From: Contendibacter sp031732755
GTDB taxonomy: Bacteria > Pseudomonadota > Gammaproteobacteria > Competibacterales > Competibacteraceae
Length of the DNA stretch: 24,117 nt
Reading direction: 5' to 3'
Assembly (NCBI GenBank): GCA_031732755.1
Contig: JAVMKI010000036.1
Location: 1 to 24,117, forward strand
Each line of letters opens with the position of its first letter. Within the stretch, counting starts at the first letter, position 1. The notes beneath the pieces were generated by a model. It was not told the DNA's origin, did not search any database, and saw only the letters and a program-made list of their open reading frames with translations. Positions 7,486-15,445 of this stretch are shown in pieces. The position numbers were made by a program, and so were the translations under genes.

Positions 7486-7731
7486 TTAGTCCGGCGTCTT
7501 TTTACCCTGGGCGCGCGCTTCCCGTACCCGCGCCAGGTAACGGTCCGACCAGCGCGCCAGGGCATAAATCGGGTAACCGATGACCATCACCGCCAGCAGG
7601 ACGAAAAGGACAAGGGCAACGGCTTTGGGCAACCGCCCCCACCATTCGGTGACGAAATAGACCAGCCCCCAAACCAGCAGGCCGGTAATGCCAAGAGAAA
7701 CTAAAAGAGCCGGGATGTCGTCGCGGTGCAT
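7486..7731 (-). CDS. Small two-helix inner-membrane protein, function unknown
   Basis: An 81-residue protein with two predicted membrane helices: residues about 9-27 (LLVSLGITGLLVWGLVYFV) and about 36-56 (AVALVLFVLLAVMVIGYPIY), then a basic tail ARWSDRYLARVREARAQGKK. The first nine residues are charged, and the basic loops suggest both ends may face the cytoplasm. The frame is open to 7929, but only the segment from ATG 7731 looks protein-like; the upstream part is low-quality sequence crossing the leuB promoter region. No strong ribosome-binding site is visible. It lies directly upstream of mtfA on the same strand. I do not recognise a named family. Confidence 0.65.
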   Translation of the reverse strand: MHRDDIPALLVSLGITGLLVWGLVYFVTEWWGRLPKAVALVLFVLLAVMVIGYPIYALARWSDRYLARVREARAQGKKTPD

Positions 7732-7948
7732 GGGAGCGTGATCGTTGGAAAGTAGCCAGTGTGCGTTAGAGTAGTGGGGGCGGGGGTGGTTGCAAACTCG
7801 ATGGCGCGGTGTTGAAAAGATTGCAATCGCTGACGGTTTCCAGTGAATGTCGCACTGGAGTTTGTTTTGTGGACGAGCGCGTTTTAAGCTTCCCGCGCTT
7901 TCGTGGTTAAAAGCATGGGCGCGCGCCATGGCGCATCAAGGAAAATTC
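7732..7948. other. Divergent intergenic region, small membrane protein / leuB
   Basis: 217 bp. CATGG and CCATG arms around GCGCGCG lie near 7914-7930, about 20 nt before the leuB start. I see no leucine-rich leader peptide and no terminator with a T-run, so attenuation of the leu type is not supported. No promoter pair is convincing on either strand. Confidence 0.35.
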
Positions 7949-9052
7949 ATGACTCGTAAAATCCTGATACTCGCCGGCGATGGCGTCGGCCCGGAAGTTG
8001 TCGCCGAGGCCGTGAAGGTTCTGGAATGCCTGCGCCAGGAGCACGGCCTGGACGCGACGTTGGAATACGGTCTCCTGGGTGGTTGCGCGGTGGATGCGCT
8101 CGGTGCGCCGTATCCCGACGACACTCGCCGTCAGGCGCGGGCGGCGGATGCCATCCTGCTCGGCGCGGTCGGCGGTCCAAAATGGGAAAAGCTAGACTGG
8201 CCACTGCGCCCGGAAAGTGGACTGCTGGCGATTCGCGCTGATCTGGAACTGTTCGCCAATCTGCGTCCGGCGCTGCTTTATCCGCAGTTGACCGCCGCTT
8301 CAGCGTTCAAACCCGAAATCGTCACCGGCTTGGATCTCTTGATCGTGCGCGAGTTGAACGGCGACATTTACTTTGGCCAACCGCGCGGCATTCGGACCCT
8401 CGCCAGCGGCGAGCGGGAAGGCTTCAACACCATGGTTTACCGCGAGACGGAGATCGAACGCATCGCGCGCGTGGCGTTCGTGGCCGCGCGTCGGCGCGCG
8501 CGCCGGCTTTGCTCGGTCGACAAGGCCGACGTGCTGGAAACCTCCGAATTGTGGCGACAGGTGATTCAACGGGTCGCCCAGGACTATCCCGATGTGGCGC
8601 TGACCCATTTGCACGTTGACAACGCCGCGATGCAACTGGTCCGTGCGCCAAAGCAGTTCGACGTGATCGTGACCAGTAACCTGTTTGGCGATATTCTTTC
8701 CGATTGCGCCGCGATGCTAACCGGATCCATCGGCATGTTGCCTTCGGCCTCGTTGGACGCCAACGGCAAGGGGTTGTACGAACCGATCCACGGCTCCGCT
8801 CCCGACATCGCTGGCAAAGGCGTGGCCAATCCCCTGGCGACTATTTTGTCGGCGGCGATGCTGTTGCGCCATACCCTGAACGTACCGGAGCAAGCCGAAC
8901 GGATCGAGCGCGCGGTCGGCCGGGTACTGGATAAAGGCTTGCGCACCATGGACATCATGGCGCCCGACATGATCCCGGTGGGCACACAGGCGATGGGCGA
9001 CGCCGTGGTGGCGGCGCTGATGGAGTCGGCGACGATGATCGGTGATCGGTGA
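7949..9052 (+). CDS. leuB: 3-isopropylmalate dehydrogenase
   Basis: The NAD-dependent oxidative decarboxylase of leucine biosynthesis, a cytosolic homodimer, 367 residues. Signatures in order are LAGDGVGPEV, LLGAVGGPKW, RPESGLLAIRADL (substrate arginines), VRELNGDIYFGQPRG, SVDKADVLETSELW (catalytic Lys), the metal-binding HVDNAAMQL and LFGDILSDCAAMLTGSIG, and the NAD-loop GLYEPIHGSAPDIAGKG. Start ATG 7949 has AAGGA at 7938-7942. The frame is open upstream to 7847, but that extension lacks homology. leuC and leuD are not next to it. The next gene is asd, as in the Pseudomonas order leuB-asd-fimV. The stop codon and last few codons are embedded in a degenerate heptamer repeat. Confidence 0.97.
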   Translation: MTRKILILAGDGVGPEVVAEAVKVLECLRQEHGLDATLEYGLLGGCAVDALGAPYPDDTRRQARAADAILLGAVGGPKWEKLDWPLRPESGLLAIRADLELFANLRPALLYPQLTAASAFKPEIVTGLDLLIVRELNGDIYFGQPRGIRTLASGEREGFNTMVYRETEIERIARVAFVAARRRARRLCSVDKADVLETSELWRQVIQRVAQDYPDVALTHLHVDNAAMQLVRAPKQFDVIVTSNLFGDILSDCAAMLTGSIGMLPSASLDANGKGLYEPIHGSAPDIAGKGVANPLATILSAAMLLRHTLNVPEQAERIERAVGRVLDKGLRTMDIMAPDMIPVGTQAMGDAVVAALMESATMIGDR

Positions 9053-9069
9053 TTAGCAGTAGCGGATGG
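9035..9069 (+). repeat. Degenerate heptanucleotide tandem repeat at leuB 3' end
   Basis: Five consecutive 7-mers can be read as ATGATCG, GTGATCG, GTGATTA, GCAGTAG, CGGATGG. The first two and a half encode the last leuB residues (MIGDR) and the stop lies within the third. TGA and TAG appear in more than one frame. Similar 7-mer arrays lie after gspG and metW. Confidence 0.45.
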
Positions 9070-9103
9070 CTACCCAATTTTTTCTGATGAGGCAATGACG
9101 ACG

Positions 9104-10216
9104 ATGCAGCGAGTGGGCTTGGTGGGTTGGCGTGGCATGGTGGGTTCCGTGCTGATGGAGCGAATGCGGGCGGAAAACGACTTCGCCCTCATTGAACCGG
9201 TATTCTTTACCACTTCCAATGTGGGCGGTCCGGGGCCGGCTATTGGCAAGGATGCGCCGGCGCTGAAAGACGCCAAATCCATTACTGAACTGAAGGCGCT
9301 GGACATCATCATCACCTGCCAGGGCGGTGATTACACCAACGAAATCCATCCGCAATTGCGCGCCGCTGGCTGGAAAGGCTACTGGATCGACGCCGCCTCG
9401 GCCCTGCGGATGAAAGACGACGCCGTCATCATCCTGGACCCGGTCAACCGTGCGGTGATTCAGGATGCGTTGGCGCGGGGCGTCAAGGATTACATCGGCG
9501 GCAACTGTACGGTCAGTCTGATGCTGATGGGACTGGGCGGGCTGTTCGCCCACGGGTTGGTGGAGTGGATGAGCGCCATGACGTATCAGGCCGCTTCCGG
9601 CGCCGGCGCCCAAAACATGCGCGAACTGATCCAGCAGATGGGCGTGCTCCATGGCGCGGTAGCCGACCGGCTGGACCAGCCGGCCTCGGCGATTCTGGAA
9701 ATCGACCGCATCGTGGCCGAAACTCTCCGTTCCAGCGATTTCCCGACCGCGAACTTCGGGGTTCCGCTGGCCGGCAGCCTGATCCCCTGGATCGACAAGC
9801 AACTGGACAACGGTCAGAGCCGCGAGGAATGGAAGGGCCAGGCCGAGACGAACAAGATTCTCGGCCGTTCGGACCAGCCGATTCCCATTGACGGCATCTG
9901 CGTGCGAATCGGCGCCATGCGTTGCCATAGTCAGGCGCTGACCATCAAGCTGACCCGCGCTGCTCCATTAGATGAATTGGTGGAAATCATCGGCACGGCC
10001 AACGCTTGGGTGAAGACGGTCCCCAACGAGCGCGAGCGCTCCATCCGCGAATTGACGCCCACCGCCGTTACCGGAACTCTGAGCGTGCCGGTGGGTCGGC
10101 TGCGCAAACTGAATATGGGGCCGACGTATCTCGGCGCATTCACCTGTGGCGACCAACTCCTGTGGGGCGCGGCCGAGCCATTGCGGCGCATGTTGCGTAT
10201 TCTGCTAGAGCGCTGA
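9104..10216 (+). CDS. asd: Aspartate-semialdehyde dehydrogenase
   Basis: Reduces L-4-aspartyl phosphate to aspartate 4-semialdehyde with NADPH, the branch point to lysine/diaminopimelate, threonine and methionine. The 370-residue product is of the enteric (gram-negative) type: nucleotide-binding VGLVGWRGMVGSVLMERM at the N-terminus, SNVGGPGP (39-45), GGNCTVSLM with catalytic Cys135, and RCHSQALTIKL carrying the active-site His. ATG 9104 is preferred over ATG 9095 because it gives the same Cys135 numbering as E. coli Asd. GAGG at 9089-9092 lies 2 nt from the first ATG and 11 nt from the second, so spacing alone does not decide. It is 51 bp downstream of leuB and probably co-transcribed. It would also feed the homoserine used by MetX encoded further on. 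Confidence 0.97.
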   Translation: MQRVGLVGWRGMVGSVLMERMRAENDFALIEPVFFTTSNVGGPGPAIGKDAPALKDAKSITELKALDIIITCQGGDYTNEIHPQLRAAGWKGYWIDAASALRMKDDAVIILDPVNRAVIQDALARGVKDYIGGNCTVSLMLMGLGGLFAHGLVEWMSAMTYQAASGAGAQNMRELIQQMGVLHGAVADRLDQPASAILEIDRIVAETLRSSDFPTANFGVPLAGSLIPWIDKQLDNGQSREEWKGQAETNKILGRSDQPIPIDGICVRIGAMRCHSQALTIKLTRAAPLDELVEIIGTANAWVKTVPNERERSIRELTPTAVTGTLSVPVGRLRKLNMGPTYLGAFTCGDQLLWGAAEPLRRMLRILLER

Positions 10217-10220
10217 ACCC

Positions 10221-10250
10221 TGTGGGAGCGGGATGTCCAGCTATCCGCCG
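10221..10250 (+). repeat. Possible REP-like hairpin downstream of asd
   Basis: TGTGGGAGCGGG at 10221-10232 resembles the head of the Pseudomonas-type REP sequence. GCGG plus AT (10228-10234, one bulged G) can pair with ATCCGC at 10243-10248 around an 8-nt loop. It lies just after the asd stop and has no T-run, so it is not an intrinsic terminator. A single copy in the window gives weak support. Confidence 0.3.
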
Positions 10251-10304
10251 CAGAATTTCATCACGCATCCAAATCGCGGAAATCCCAATTAAGGAGTATC
10301 TTTA

Positions 10305-10406
10305 ATGGGAAGCTTTGAGCCGCCGCGCATTGCGCTCACGGTTCCAAGCGGAACGGCCGTCGGCTTGAGCGCTGGCGGCGGTATCCAAGCTACCCCGCCG
10401 GCATAA
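10305..10406 (+). CDS. Candidate small ORF (33 aa) between asd and fimV
   Basis: ATG at 10305 is preceded by a consensus AAGGAG at 10291-10296 with 8-nt spacing, the best ribosome-binding site in the neighbourhood. It opens a 33-codon frame ending TAA at 10406, 33 bp before fimV. The product begins MGSFEPPRIALTVPSG and ends in a Gly/Ala/Pro-rich segment (VGLSAGGGIQATPPA). It has no signal peptide, membrane helix or known motif that I recognise. It may be a real microprotein or a translated leader that delivers ribosomes to fimV. Too short for composition statistics; the ribosome-binding site is the main evidence. Confidence 0.45.
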   Translation: MGSFEPPRIALTVPSGTAVGLSAGGGIQATPPA

Positions 10407-10439
10407 CAACCTCCCGGCGGCGGAATGGAGATAGGTTCC

Positions 10440-12770
10440 ATGCCGACCAGGATATTACTCCGACTTTTCTTTTTAGCCGGGCTGGCGGCGCCTTGGTGCG
10501 CCTTTGCCTTAGGTGTTGGTCAACTGGAGGTGCGTTCGGCGCTCGACCAGACATTCGAGGCTGAGTTGCCTCTGATTACCAATAATCCCACCGAACTGAC
10601 CGGCCTGACTGTACGGATTCCTCGTCAGGAGGAGTTTGCTCGCGTTGGAGTTGAACCACTGGAATTTTTCAAAAAGCTGCGGTTTTCAGTACAAACGCCT
10701 CCAGGTGGTCCGAATAGCATCAAGGTCACCTCGCTTGAACCGATTCGTGAACCGAATTTCAATTTGCTGTTGGAGTTGGTCTGGTCGCGTGGCCGGATAA
10801 TTCGCGAGTTTACGGTCCAACTCGATCCCCAGTTATATGCAAACCGCCGACAGCCGCCAGCGCCGCCGCCAGTCGTGGCGGTGTTGCCTCCGGTTGCCGC
10901 GCCGTCGGTGGCGCCGCCACCCCCAGTTCCGCAATTGCCGCCGGCTCCGCCGGTGAGCTTTGAGGGCGCTTCGTTTTACGGACCGGTCAAATCCGGGGAA
11001 ACCTTGGCGACCATTGCCAAGCGGGTCCGGCCCCCTTCAGCCACAGTCAGCGCACCGCAGATGATGGCGATTTTGATCGCGGGCAATCCGACCGCGTTCA
11101 CCAACGGCAATCCCAATACCCTGCACTCCGGCGCTACGCTCAAGGTGCCAACGCCGCAAGCGCTGGGGGCACCAGCGGCAGCCGCCACGCCAACACCAAC
11201 ACCAACACCAACACCAACACCAACACCAACACCAACACCACCGCCAATTGCGACCGCCGGACCAACCGCCGCGCCAACGCCGCCGGCTACAACTGAACCA
11301 GCCGCCGCGCCAACACCACCAGTTACGGCTGGACCAACCGCCGCGCCCAATACGCCGCCTCCCCCAATCACCACCACACCGCTGCCCCCAGCCCCACCAG
11401 TGGAAGCGACACCGCCTACCACGCCATCGCCAGTTGCAGGGCCCAGTTCGACGCCACCTTCGTTACCCGCCACTGAACCGCTGCGAGAAATCGTTCCGCA
11501 ATCCACCATTCCTCAGCCCGAACCCCCTGCCGCCGCCGCGCCACCCACCGCTAAACCACCCGCGCCACCACCGACGCCTGTCGCCACGCCACCCGCGCCA
11601 CCACCGACGCCTGTCGCCAAACCCAAGCCACCAGCGCCGCCGCCTGTTGAGCCCGAATCCGGTTGGATGAGCAATCCGGTTGTCTGGGTACCTATCGTTC
11701 TGATCGTACTAGCGATTGCCGCACTGATCGTGCTGCCGTTGCTGCGGCGTCCCACTCGAACGAAACCGTCGGAAGCGGAAGAAGTGGCGGTGCTGGAATC
11801 CACGGAAACCCTGCCCACGGTGATTGAAACCGAAGAGGGGTTAGCGGCCAGGACCCGACTTCGCGAGCCGGGCTCCGCGCGCCCGCGCCCCGCCGCGAGA
11901 CCGGCGGCGGCCGCGCCTGTAGCTCCTGGCCGGGATGAGGCAGCACCCAGCCCTGCCGCGGGTCCATCGGTGCCCAAGCCGATTGGGGAGTTACTCAAGG
12001 ACTTCGATTTTAGCCTTGGCGAAAGCGGAACGTCGCCCGCAGCGGCTTCTCCAGGCATGGCGCCCACGCGGAACATCAAGGCGCCACTGTTGGAAGCCGA
12101 GCCGCCCACCGCATCGGTGATTCGCCATCCCACTAGCCCGTCGGCGGCTATACCTATGGATCTAGCGGAGCAGCAAAAACCGAGAGCGGCTCCACCAGCA
12201 CCGTTAGCCATGGAATTGCCCTCCGAATTGCGGCTGGATGGTTTGAACTTCGACCTTGATGACCTTGGATTGGGCAAGACCGCTCGACCACAACCGTCCG
12301 AATTGCCGCCCTTGGAGATGAAATCGGGGGGCGGTGGCGCAAGAAAGCTGTCCGAACCCTCGTCAGTCGAGCGAGGCATCGCCGAATCTACGACCGAATC
12401 ACCACCCCTGGCCCCCACGGTCGCTGTTCCAACGAATTCTCCAAAACCGGGATTGAAGTTCGAATTCACCGACGTGACTCAGGATTTGGCCAAGTCCGGT
12501 GTCCCCCAGGAGCCGTTGAAACTAGACGAAGCTCTCCTAGGTCTTGGTAGTGGCGATACCCTGAAGTTGAACAATGGGAAAGAGGAAATCAGTGGCCTTG
12601 CGGGAGGCATCAGCGCCACCGATTATGTGGAAACCAAGCTGGATCTGGCTTCGGCCTATCTGGAAATGGGGGATCAGGTGGGTGCCCGTAGCCTGCTGGA
12701 TGAAATATTGCGGGAAGGCAACACCGCTCAGAAGGAGCGGGCCAAAGCGTTCCTCAATAAGCTGGGCTAA
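10440..12770 (+). CDS. fimV: FimV-like peptidoglycan-binding inner-membrane hub protein
   Basis: A 776-residue FimV/HubP homologue; in Pseudomonas this protein organises the cell pole and supports type IV pilus and type II secretion assembly. Domains: signal peptide 1-23 cleaved after AFA; FimV N-terminal domain about 24-135 (LGVGQLEVRSALDQTFEAELPL); a LysM-like segment about 180-238 (VKSGETLATIAKRV); a Pro/Thr/Ala-rich periplasmic linker about 240-410; one membrane helix about 415-437 (VPIVLIVLAIAALIVLPLL); an acidic/Pro-rich cytoplasmic region; and the FimV C-terminal helical motif about 728-776 (DYVETKLDLASAYLEMGD). ATG 10440 is chosen because GGAG at 10427-10430 fits it and the signal peptide starts there; ATG 10425 is the alternative. 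The linker contains two internal DNA repeats. truA, the usual downstream neighbour, is absent; a terminator follows. Confidence 0.93.
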   Translation: MPTRILLRLFFLAGLAAPWCAFALGVGQLEVRSALDQTFEAELPLITNNPTELTGLTVRIPRQEEFARVGVEPLEFFKKLRFSVQTPPGGPNSIKVTSLEPIREPNFNLLLELVWSRGRIIREFTVQLDPQLYANRRQPPAPPPVVAVLPPVAAPSVAPPPPVPQLPPAPPVSFEGASFYGPVKSGETLATIAKRVRPPSATVSAPQMMAILIAGNPTAFTNGNPNTLHSGATLKVPTPQALGAPAAAATPTPTPTPTPTPTPTPTPPPIATAGPTAAPTPPATTEPAAAPTPPVTAGPTAAPNTPPPPITTTPLPPAPPVEATPPTTPSPVAGPSSTPPSLPATEPLREIVPQSTIPQPEPPAAAAPPTAKPPAPPPTPVATPPAPPPTPVAKPKPPAPPPVEPESGWMSNPVVWVPIVLIVLAIAALIVLPLLRRPTRTKPSEAEEVAVLESTETLPTVIETEEGLAARTRLREPGSARPRPAARPAAAAPVAPGRDEAAPSPAAGPSVPKPIGELLKDFDFSLGESGTSPAAASPGMAPTRNIKAPLLEAEPPTASVIRHPTSPSAAIPMDLAEQQKPRAAPPAPLAMELPSELRLDGLNFDLDDLGLGKTARPQPSELPPLEMKSGGGGARKLSEPSSVERGIAESTTESPPLAPTVAVPTNSPKPGLKFEFTDVTQDLAKSGVPQEPLKLDEALLGLGSGDTLKLNNGKEEISGLAGGISATDYVETKLDLASAYLEMGDQVGARSLLDEILREGNTAQKERAKAFLNKLG
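11187..11240 (+). repeat. Hexanucleotide microsatellite in fimV (Thr-Pro repeat)
   Basis: ACGCCA followed by eight perfect copies of ACACCA, coding for nine Thr-Pro units in the periplasmic linker. The unit is two codons long, so gain or loss keeps the frame. The sequence then degenerates into further Pro-rich codons. Confidence 0.95.
11553..11618 (+). repeat. Two tandem 33-bp units in fimV linker
   Basis: A 30-bp block at 11556-11585 (beginning CCACCCGCGCCACCACCG) is repeated exactly at 11589-11618. Each copy is preceded by one codon (AAA, then ACG). It encodes PPAPPPTPVA twice. The identical third positions point to a recent duplication. Confidence 0.9.
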
Positions 12771-12775
12771 CGGTG

Positions 12776-12795
12776 TCGAGCTAGGTCGAGCTAGG
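12776..12795 (+). repeat. Short tandem duplication after fimV
   Basis: TCGAGCTAGG occurs twice in direct succession just past the fimV stop. Function unknown; it may be only a replication slip. Confidence 0.6.
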
Positions 12796-12833
12796 GATCC
12801 TCTTCCCTTCGCGGTCTCACCCACCCTCCCAAC

Positions 12834-12862
12834 ACCCCTCTTTCAACGAAAGAGGGGTTTTT
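12834..12862 (+). terminator. Rho-independent terminator of fimV
   Basis: A perfect 10-bp stem, ACCCCTCTTT and AAAGAGGGGT, around a 5-nt CAACG loop, is followed by a T-run (five T at 12858-12862). The T tract is on the fimV strand only, so it ends the leuB-asd-fimV transcript rather than the converging lytic transglycosylase transcript. The C-rich lead-in (CTCACCCACCCTCCCAAC) resembles the element in the sdhB-sdhE spacer. Confidence 0.9.
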
Positions 12863-12895
12863 GGCTAGAACTACCTTCGCCAGGCCAAGTTCCGA

Positions 12896-14122
12896 TCAGC
12901 GCATCCGGCCCGTGGTAACCGGGTCGGCCAACGCCAGTGCCCGGTCGCTACCACCCCGCTGTACCAACCGCTCCACGGTTCCCGCCGGCAACCATACTAA
13001 CGTTCTTGCTGGCAATGGGATTCGCCCATTCTGGGCCGCCGGGTTCCAAGCCTTGTTCAGGCCAACCAGTTCCTCCGGACTCACGTCGTAATAAGTTGCC
13101 AGCGTCACGCTATTGACCGCTTGCCGCAACCGCACTCGGTCCAAATTCAAAGGCGATTCGTAGTGGACGCCTTCCGGGAAGAAACGCTGGGGATTGCGGG
13201 CGATGTCGCGGGCCGCCAGGAATTCCGTGTAGAAATTGCGCGAGGCGAACCCAAAACCTTTGCCGGAGTAGCTGCGCACGATAGCGACGAAATCGTTGCC
13301 GAAAGCCTGCTGGGCGTTTTTCATCCCACCCACGCCATGGTTATAGGACGTGAGCGTCAACGGCCAGCTTCCCAAGCGATTATAGGCATTGCCCAGATAA
13401 CGAGCCGCGCCCTGGGCCGAGGCCACCGGATCGCGTCGTTCGTCCACCGCCGCGTTCAGCATGCCGAAATGGCGCGCCGTGTCGGGCATGAATTGCCACA
13501 TGCCCACCGCGCCAGCCGAGGAAGCGGCATGATTTTGGAAAGACGATTCGACATGGGGTAGGTAGGCCAGATCCTCGGGCAAACTTGCCTCGCGAAACAC
13601 CTCGCGAAACGCCGCATCGTAGCGACCGCTGATTTCCAACCCCCGTTTGAAGCGCTCGCGCATGCCGCGCTGGGTACGCAACCGCTCGCTGACACCCGCG
13701 ATGGCGCCCGGACCACCACTACTGGCGCGAATGCGGTCGGCCAGCTTCTGCTCGGCGGGTGTCAGTGGTGCGTTGGTAGCAACCTTGGATTCCAGTTGGC
13801 GCAGCATGGCGCGCAGATTTTCCTGATGACCTTTGACGAAATCCTTTTGTTCTGGAGTTTGGCTCTCGCCAACTTCGCCGGGCAGGGTCAGCACGCCGTA
13901 CACCAGGTCCAGATAGCGGTCGTCATGGAGCGCTACTTGATGGCGTCCCCAACTCGCGTAAACCTGCTGCCAGAAACCAACCTGGGGTTGCAATTCCGGG
14001 GGGGATGGAAACACGCCGTCACTGAATGAAAGATCAGGCTTTGGCGGCGCCGGCTGGCTAGCGCAGGCGGCCAGCATCAGCATCGTCAGGACGATTAGAA
14101 ATCCGCGCGGTTGGGGTTGCAT
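12896..14122 (-). CDS. MltD-like membrane-bound lytic transglycosylase lipoprotein
   Basis: A 408-residue lipoprotein that would cleave peptidoglycan glycan strands non-hydrolytically in the periplasm. The signal peptide ends in LAAC (Cys20). The SLT (GH23) domain covers about 175-300 with catalytic Glu192 in PHVESSFQNHAASSAGAVG, then MWQFMPDTARHFG and the SYNHG-type motif LTSYNHGVGGMKNA. Residues about 350-400 (LATYYDVSPEELVGLNKAWNP...LPARTLVWLPAG) look like a degenerate LysM module. The start has GGGAGG a short distance upstream. The gene follows gspN by 70 bp on the same strand and may be read from the secretion operon. Glycan cutting next to a type II secretion block is suggestive of envelope insertion, but this is inference. 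Confidence 0.88.
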   Translation of the reverse strand: MQPQPRGFLIVLTMLMLAACASQPAPPKPDLSFSDGVFPSPPELQPQVGFWQQVYASWGRHQVALHDDRYLDLVYGVLTLPGEVGESQTPEQKDFVKGHQENLRAMLRQLESKVATNAPLTPAEQKLADRIRASSGGPGAIAGVSERLRTQRGMRERFKRGLEISGRYDAAFREVFREASLPEDLAYLPHVESSFQNHAASSAGAVGMWQFMPDTARHFGMLNAAVDERRDPVASAQGAARYLGNAYNRLGSWPLTLTSYNHGVGGMKNAQQAFGNDFVAIVRSYSGKGFGFASRNFYTEFLAARDIARNPQRFFPEGVHYESPLNLDRVRLRQAVNSVTLATYYDVSPEELVGLNKAWNPAAQNGRIPLPARTLVWLPAGTVERLVQRGGSDRALALADPVTTGRMR

Positions 14123-14192
14123 CGGCGCTTACCTCCCTTCATCAAAATGGTTCTTTGGAAAACGGCAAATGAACGGCGTCCCAAAACGGCCC

Positions 14193-14960
14193 CTACCAGG
14201 GCAGAACACCGGAAAAATTCAAGGCCCAGCGGCCATCGCCACTGGGCGGCCCCAACAGGTTCAGCGCCTGACGAAGTGCCTGGTCGCTAGCATCGCGCGC
14301 CGCTGCCTGGCCAGTAAAACGATAACGGCCATCCGGCAGCAGGTTCAGCGTACCCTCCAGCGCTAATGGTCCGGCGCTGTCCTTGATCGCACCCTGGACA
14401 CCCTCGAGCGTCGCTGGCGTCAGGTGCATGGTGAAGTCGCCCAGGTTCAAGGGCTGATTCAAAGTCACGCGGGCGTTGAGCAGATCAATAACGCCATCGA
14501 CCCTTTGCGGTCGACCCGCGGCATCCAGGGTCAACTCGCGCAGATCGAATTTCACCATGCCTTGCAGGGGCAGGCCGGCGAGCCCAGCCAGAGCAATCAG
14601 ACGCGCGATCGGTAGTTGGCCCGTCAGATCACGGCCGCGCAGCCAGCGCTCCGGATTGACTGCAACATTGCCACTGACGCTCAACGGACTCCCCGGATCG
14701 TCGACATTCAGTCGGAACTCCAGCCAACCGGTCAGCAGCGCCAGCGCCCGCCAGTTCCAATCGAGTCGCTCGATCTGGACACCGCGCCACCGGACCCCTC
14801 GGGCAACACCCTCGACCGCCAGGCCATCAACGGTTTGCGCGCTGAAGCTCGGCAGACGCGCGACAATCCGGTCGGTGACCAGCGTAGCCGGCGCCTGCAG
14901 CAGCAGAAACCACAGAAAGGCCAGTACGCCCAACAGACCATAGCCCACGAAGCGTTTCAT
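14193..14960 (-). CDS. gspN: Type II secretion system protein N
   Basis: 255 residues with one N-terminal membrane anchor (about 5-24, GYGLLGVLAFLWFLLLQAPA) and a periplasmic beta-rich body. VTDRIVARLPSFSAQTVDGLAVEG, the VRWRGVQIERLDWNW segment and the closing LNLLGPPSGDGRWALNFSGVLPW match the GspN family. GspN is an accessory inner-membrane component present in only some type II systems; its exact task is not settled. Its ATG lies in the last codon region of gspM with a 4-bp overlap (14957-14960), showing coupled translation. It is the last gsp gene of the block. Confidence 0.9.
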   Translation of the reverse strand: MKRFVGYGLLGVLAFLWFLLLQAPATLVTDRIVARLPSFSAQTVDGLAVEGVARGVRWRGVQIERLDWNWRALALLTGWLEFRLNVDDPGSPLSVSGNVAVNPERWLRGRDLTGQLPIARLIALAGLAGLPLQGMVKFDLRELTLDAAGRPQRVDGVIDLLNARVTLNQPLNLGDFTMHLTPATLEGVQGAIKDSAGPLALEGTLNLLPDGRYRFTGQAAARDASDQALRQALNLLGPPSGDGRWALNFSGVLPW

Positions 14961-15445
14961 GGCCGCCCACCTTGAACGGTAAGACGGGCGTTTACCCGAC
15001 CAGCGGTGGCGCGATCCACGCTCAGATTGACAATGGTGACGCGGTGGTCGCGTTCTAGCGTCCCCAACCAGGGTACGAGTTGGTCGAACTCGACGGCATC
15101 GAACTGGACGCCGAGCCGATTTTCACCTTGTGGCGCAACCCGCTTGAGAGCAGCGCCGAGTCCAGCCGCCCGTGCGGTTTGATCCACCAAGGTCAGCAGG
15201 GAACGGCCATCCGCCAACGACGCGGTCGTGGCGCCCGATCCGCCCAGCCGTTTGACTTCTCCAGCCATCTGTTGCATCGCGGCCAACTCGGCGCGCTGCT
15301 CGGCGACACTCTGCCGCAGCCGGCGGTGACTAGCCTGAAACGGTTGCCACGCCAGCGCGTAAAGCAGCAGCGCCAGGGTCAGCGCCGTGCCGCCAGTGGT
15401 CAACAGGCGTTCGCGGCGGCTCAGTCCCTCCCACCAGACCCTCAC
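14957..15445 (-). CDS. gspM: Type II secretion system protein M
   Basis: 162 residues: a short cytoplasmic head with RRERLL, one membrane helix (about 17-34), a coiled segment (FQASHRRLRQSVAEQRAELAAM) and a small C-terminal ferredoxin-like domain. This is the architecture of GspM, which pairs with GspL on the inner-membrane platform. It overlaps gspL by 4 bp at its start and gspN by 4 bp at its end. Confidence 0.93.
   Translation of the reverse strand: MRVWWEGLSRRERLLTTGGTALTLALLLYALAWQPFQASHRRLRQSVAEQRAELAAMQQMAGEVKRLGGSGATTASLADGRSLLTLVDQTARAAGLGAALKRVAPQGENRLGVQFDAVEFDQLVPWLGTLERDHRVTIVNLSVDRATAGRVNARLTVQGGRP

Noticed and set aside
7800..7948. Leucine attenuator leader upstream of leuB
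   Set aside because: No run of Leu codons in a short ORF and no terminator hairpin with T-run was found.
11513..12469. Long minus-strand open frame opposite fimV
   Set aside because: Gly/Ser/Ala-rich low-complexity complement of the Pro-rich fimV linker and tail; no motif or ribosome-binding site.
12863..12895. Bidirectional use of the fimV terminator for the converging gene
   Set aside because: The minus strand lacks a T-run after the stem, so it is not an intrinsic terminator in that direction.
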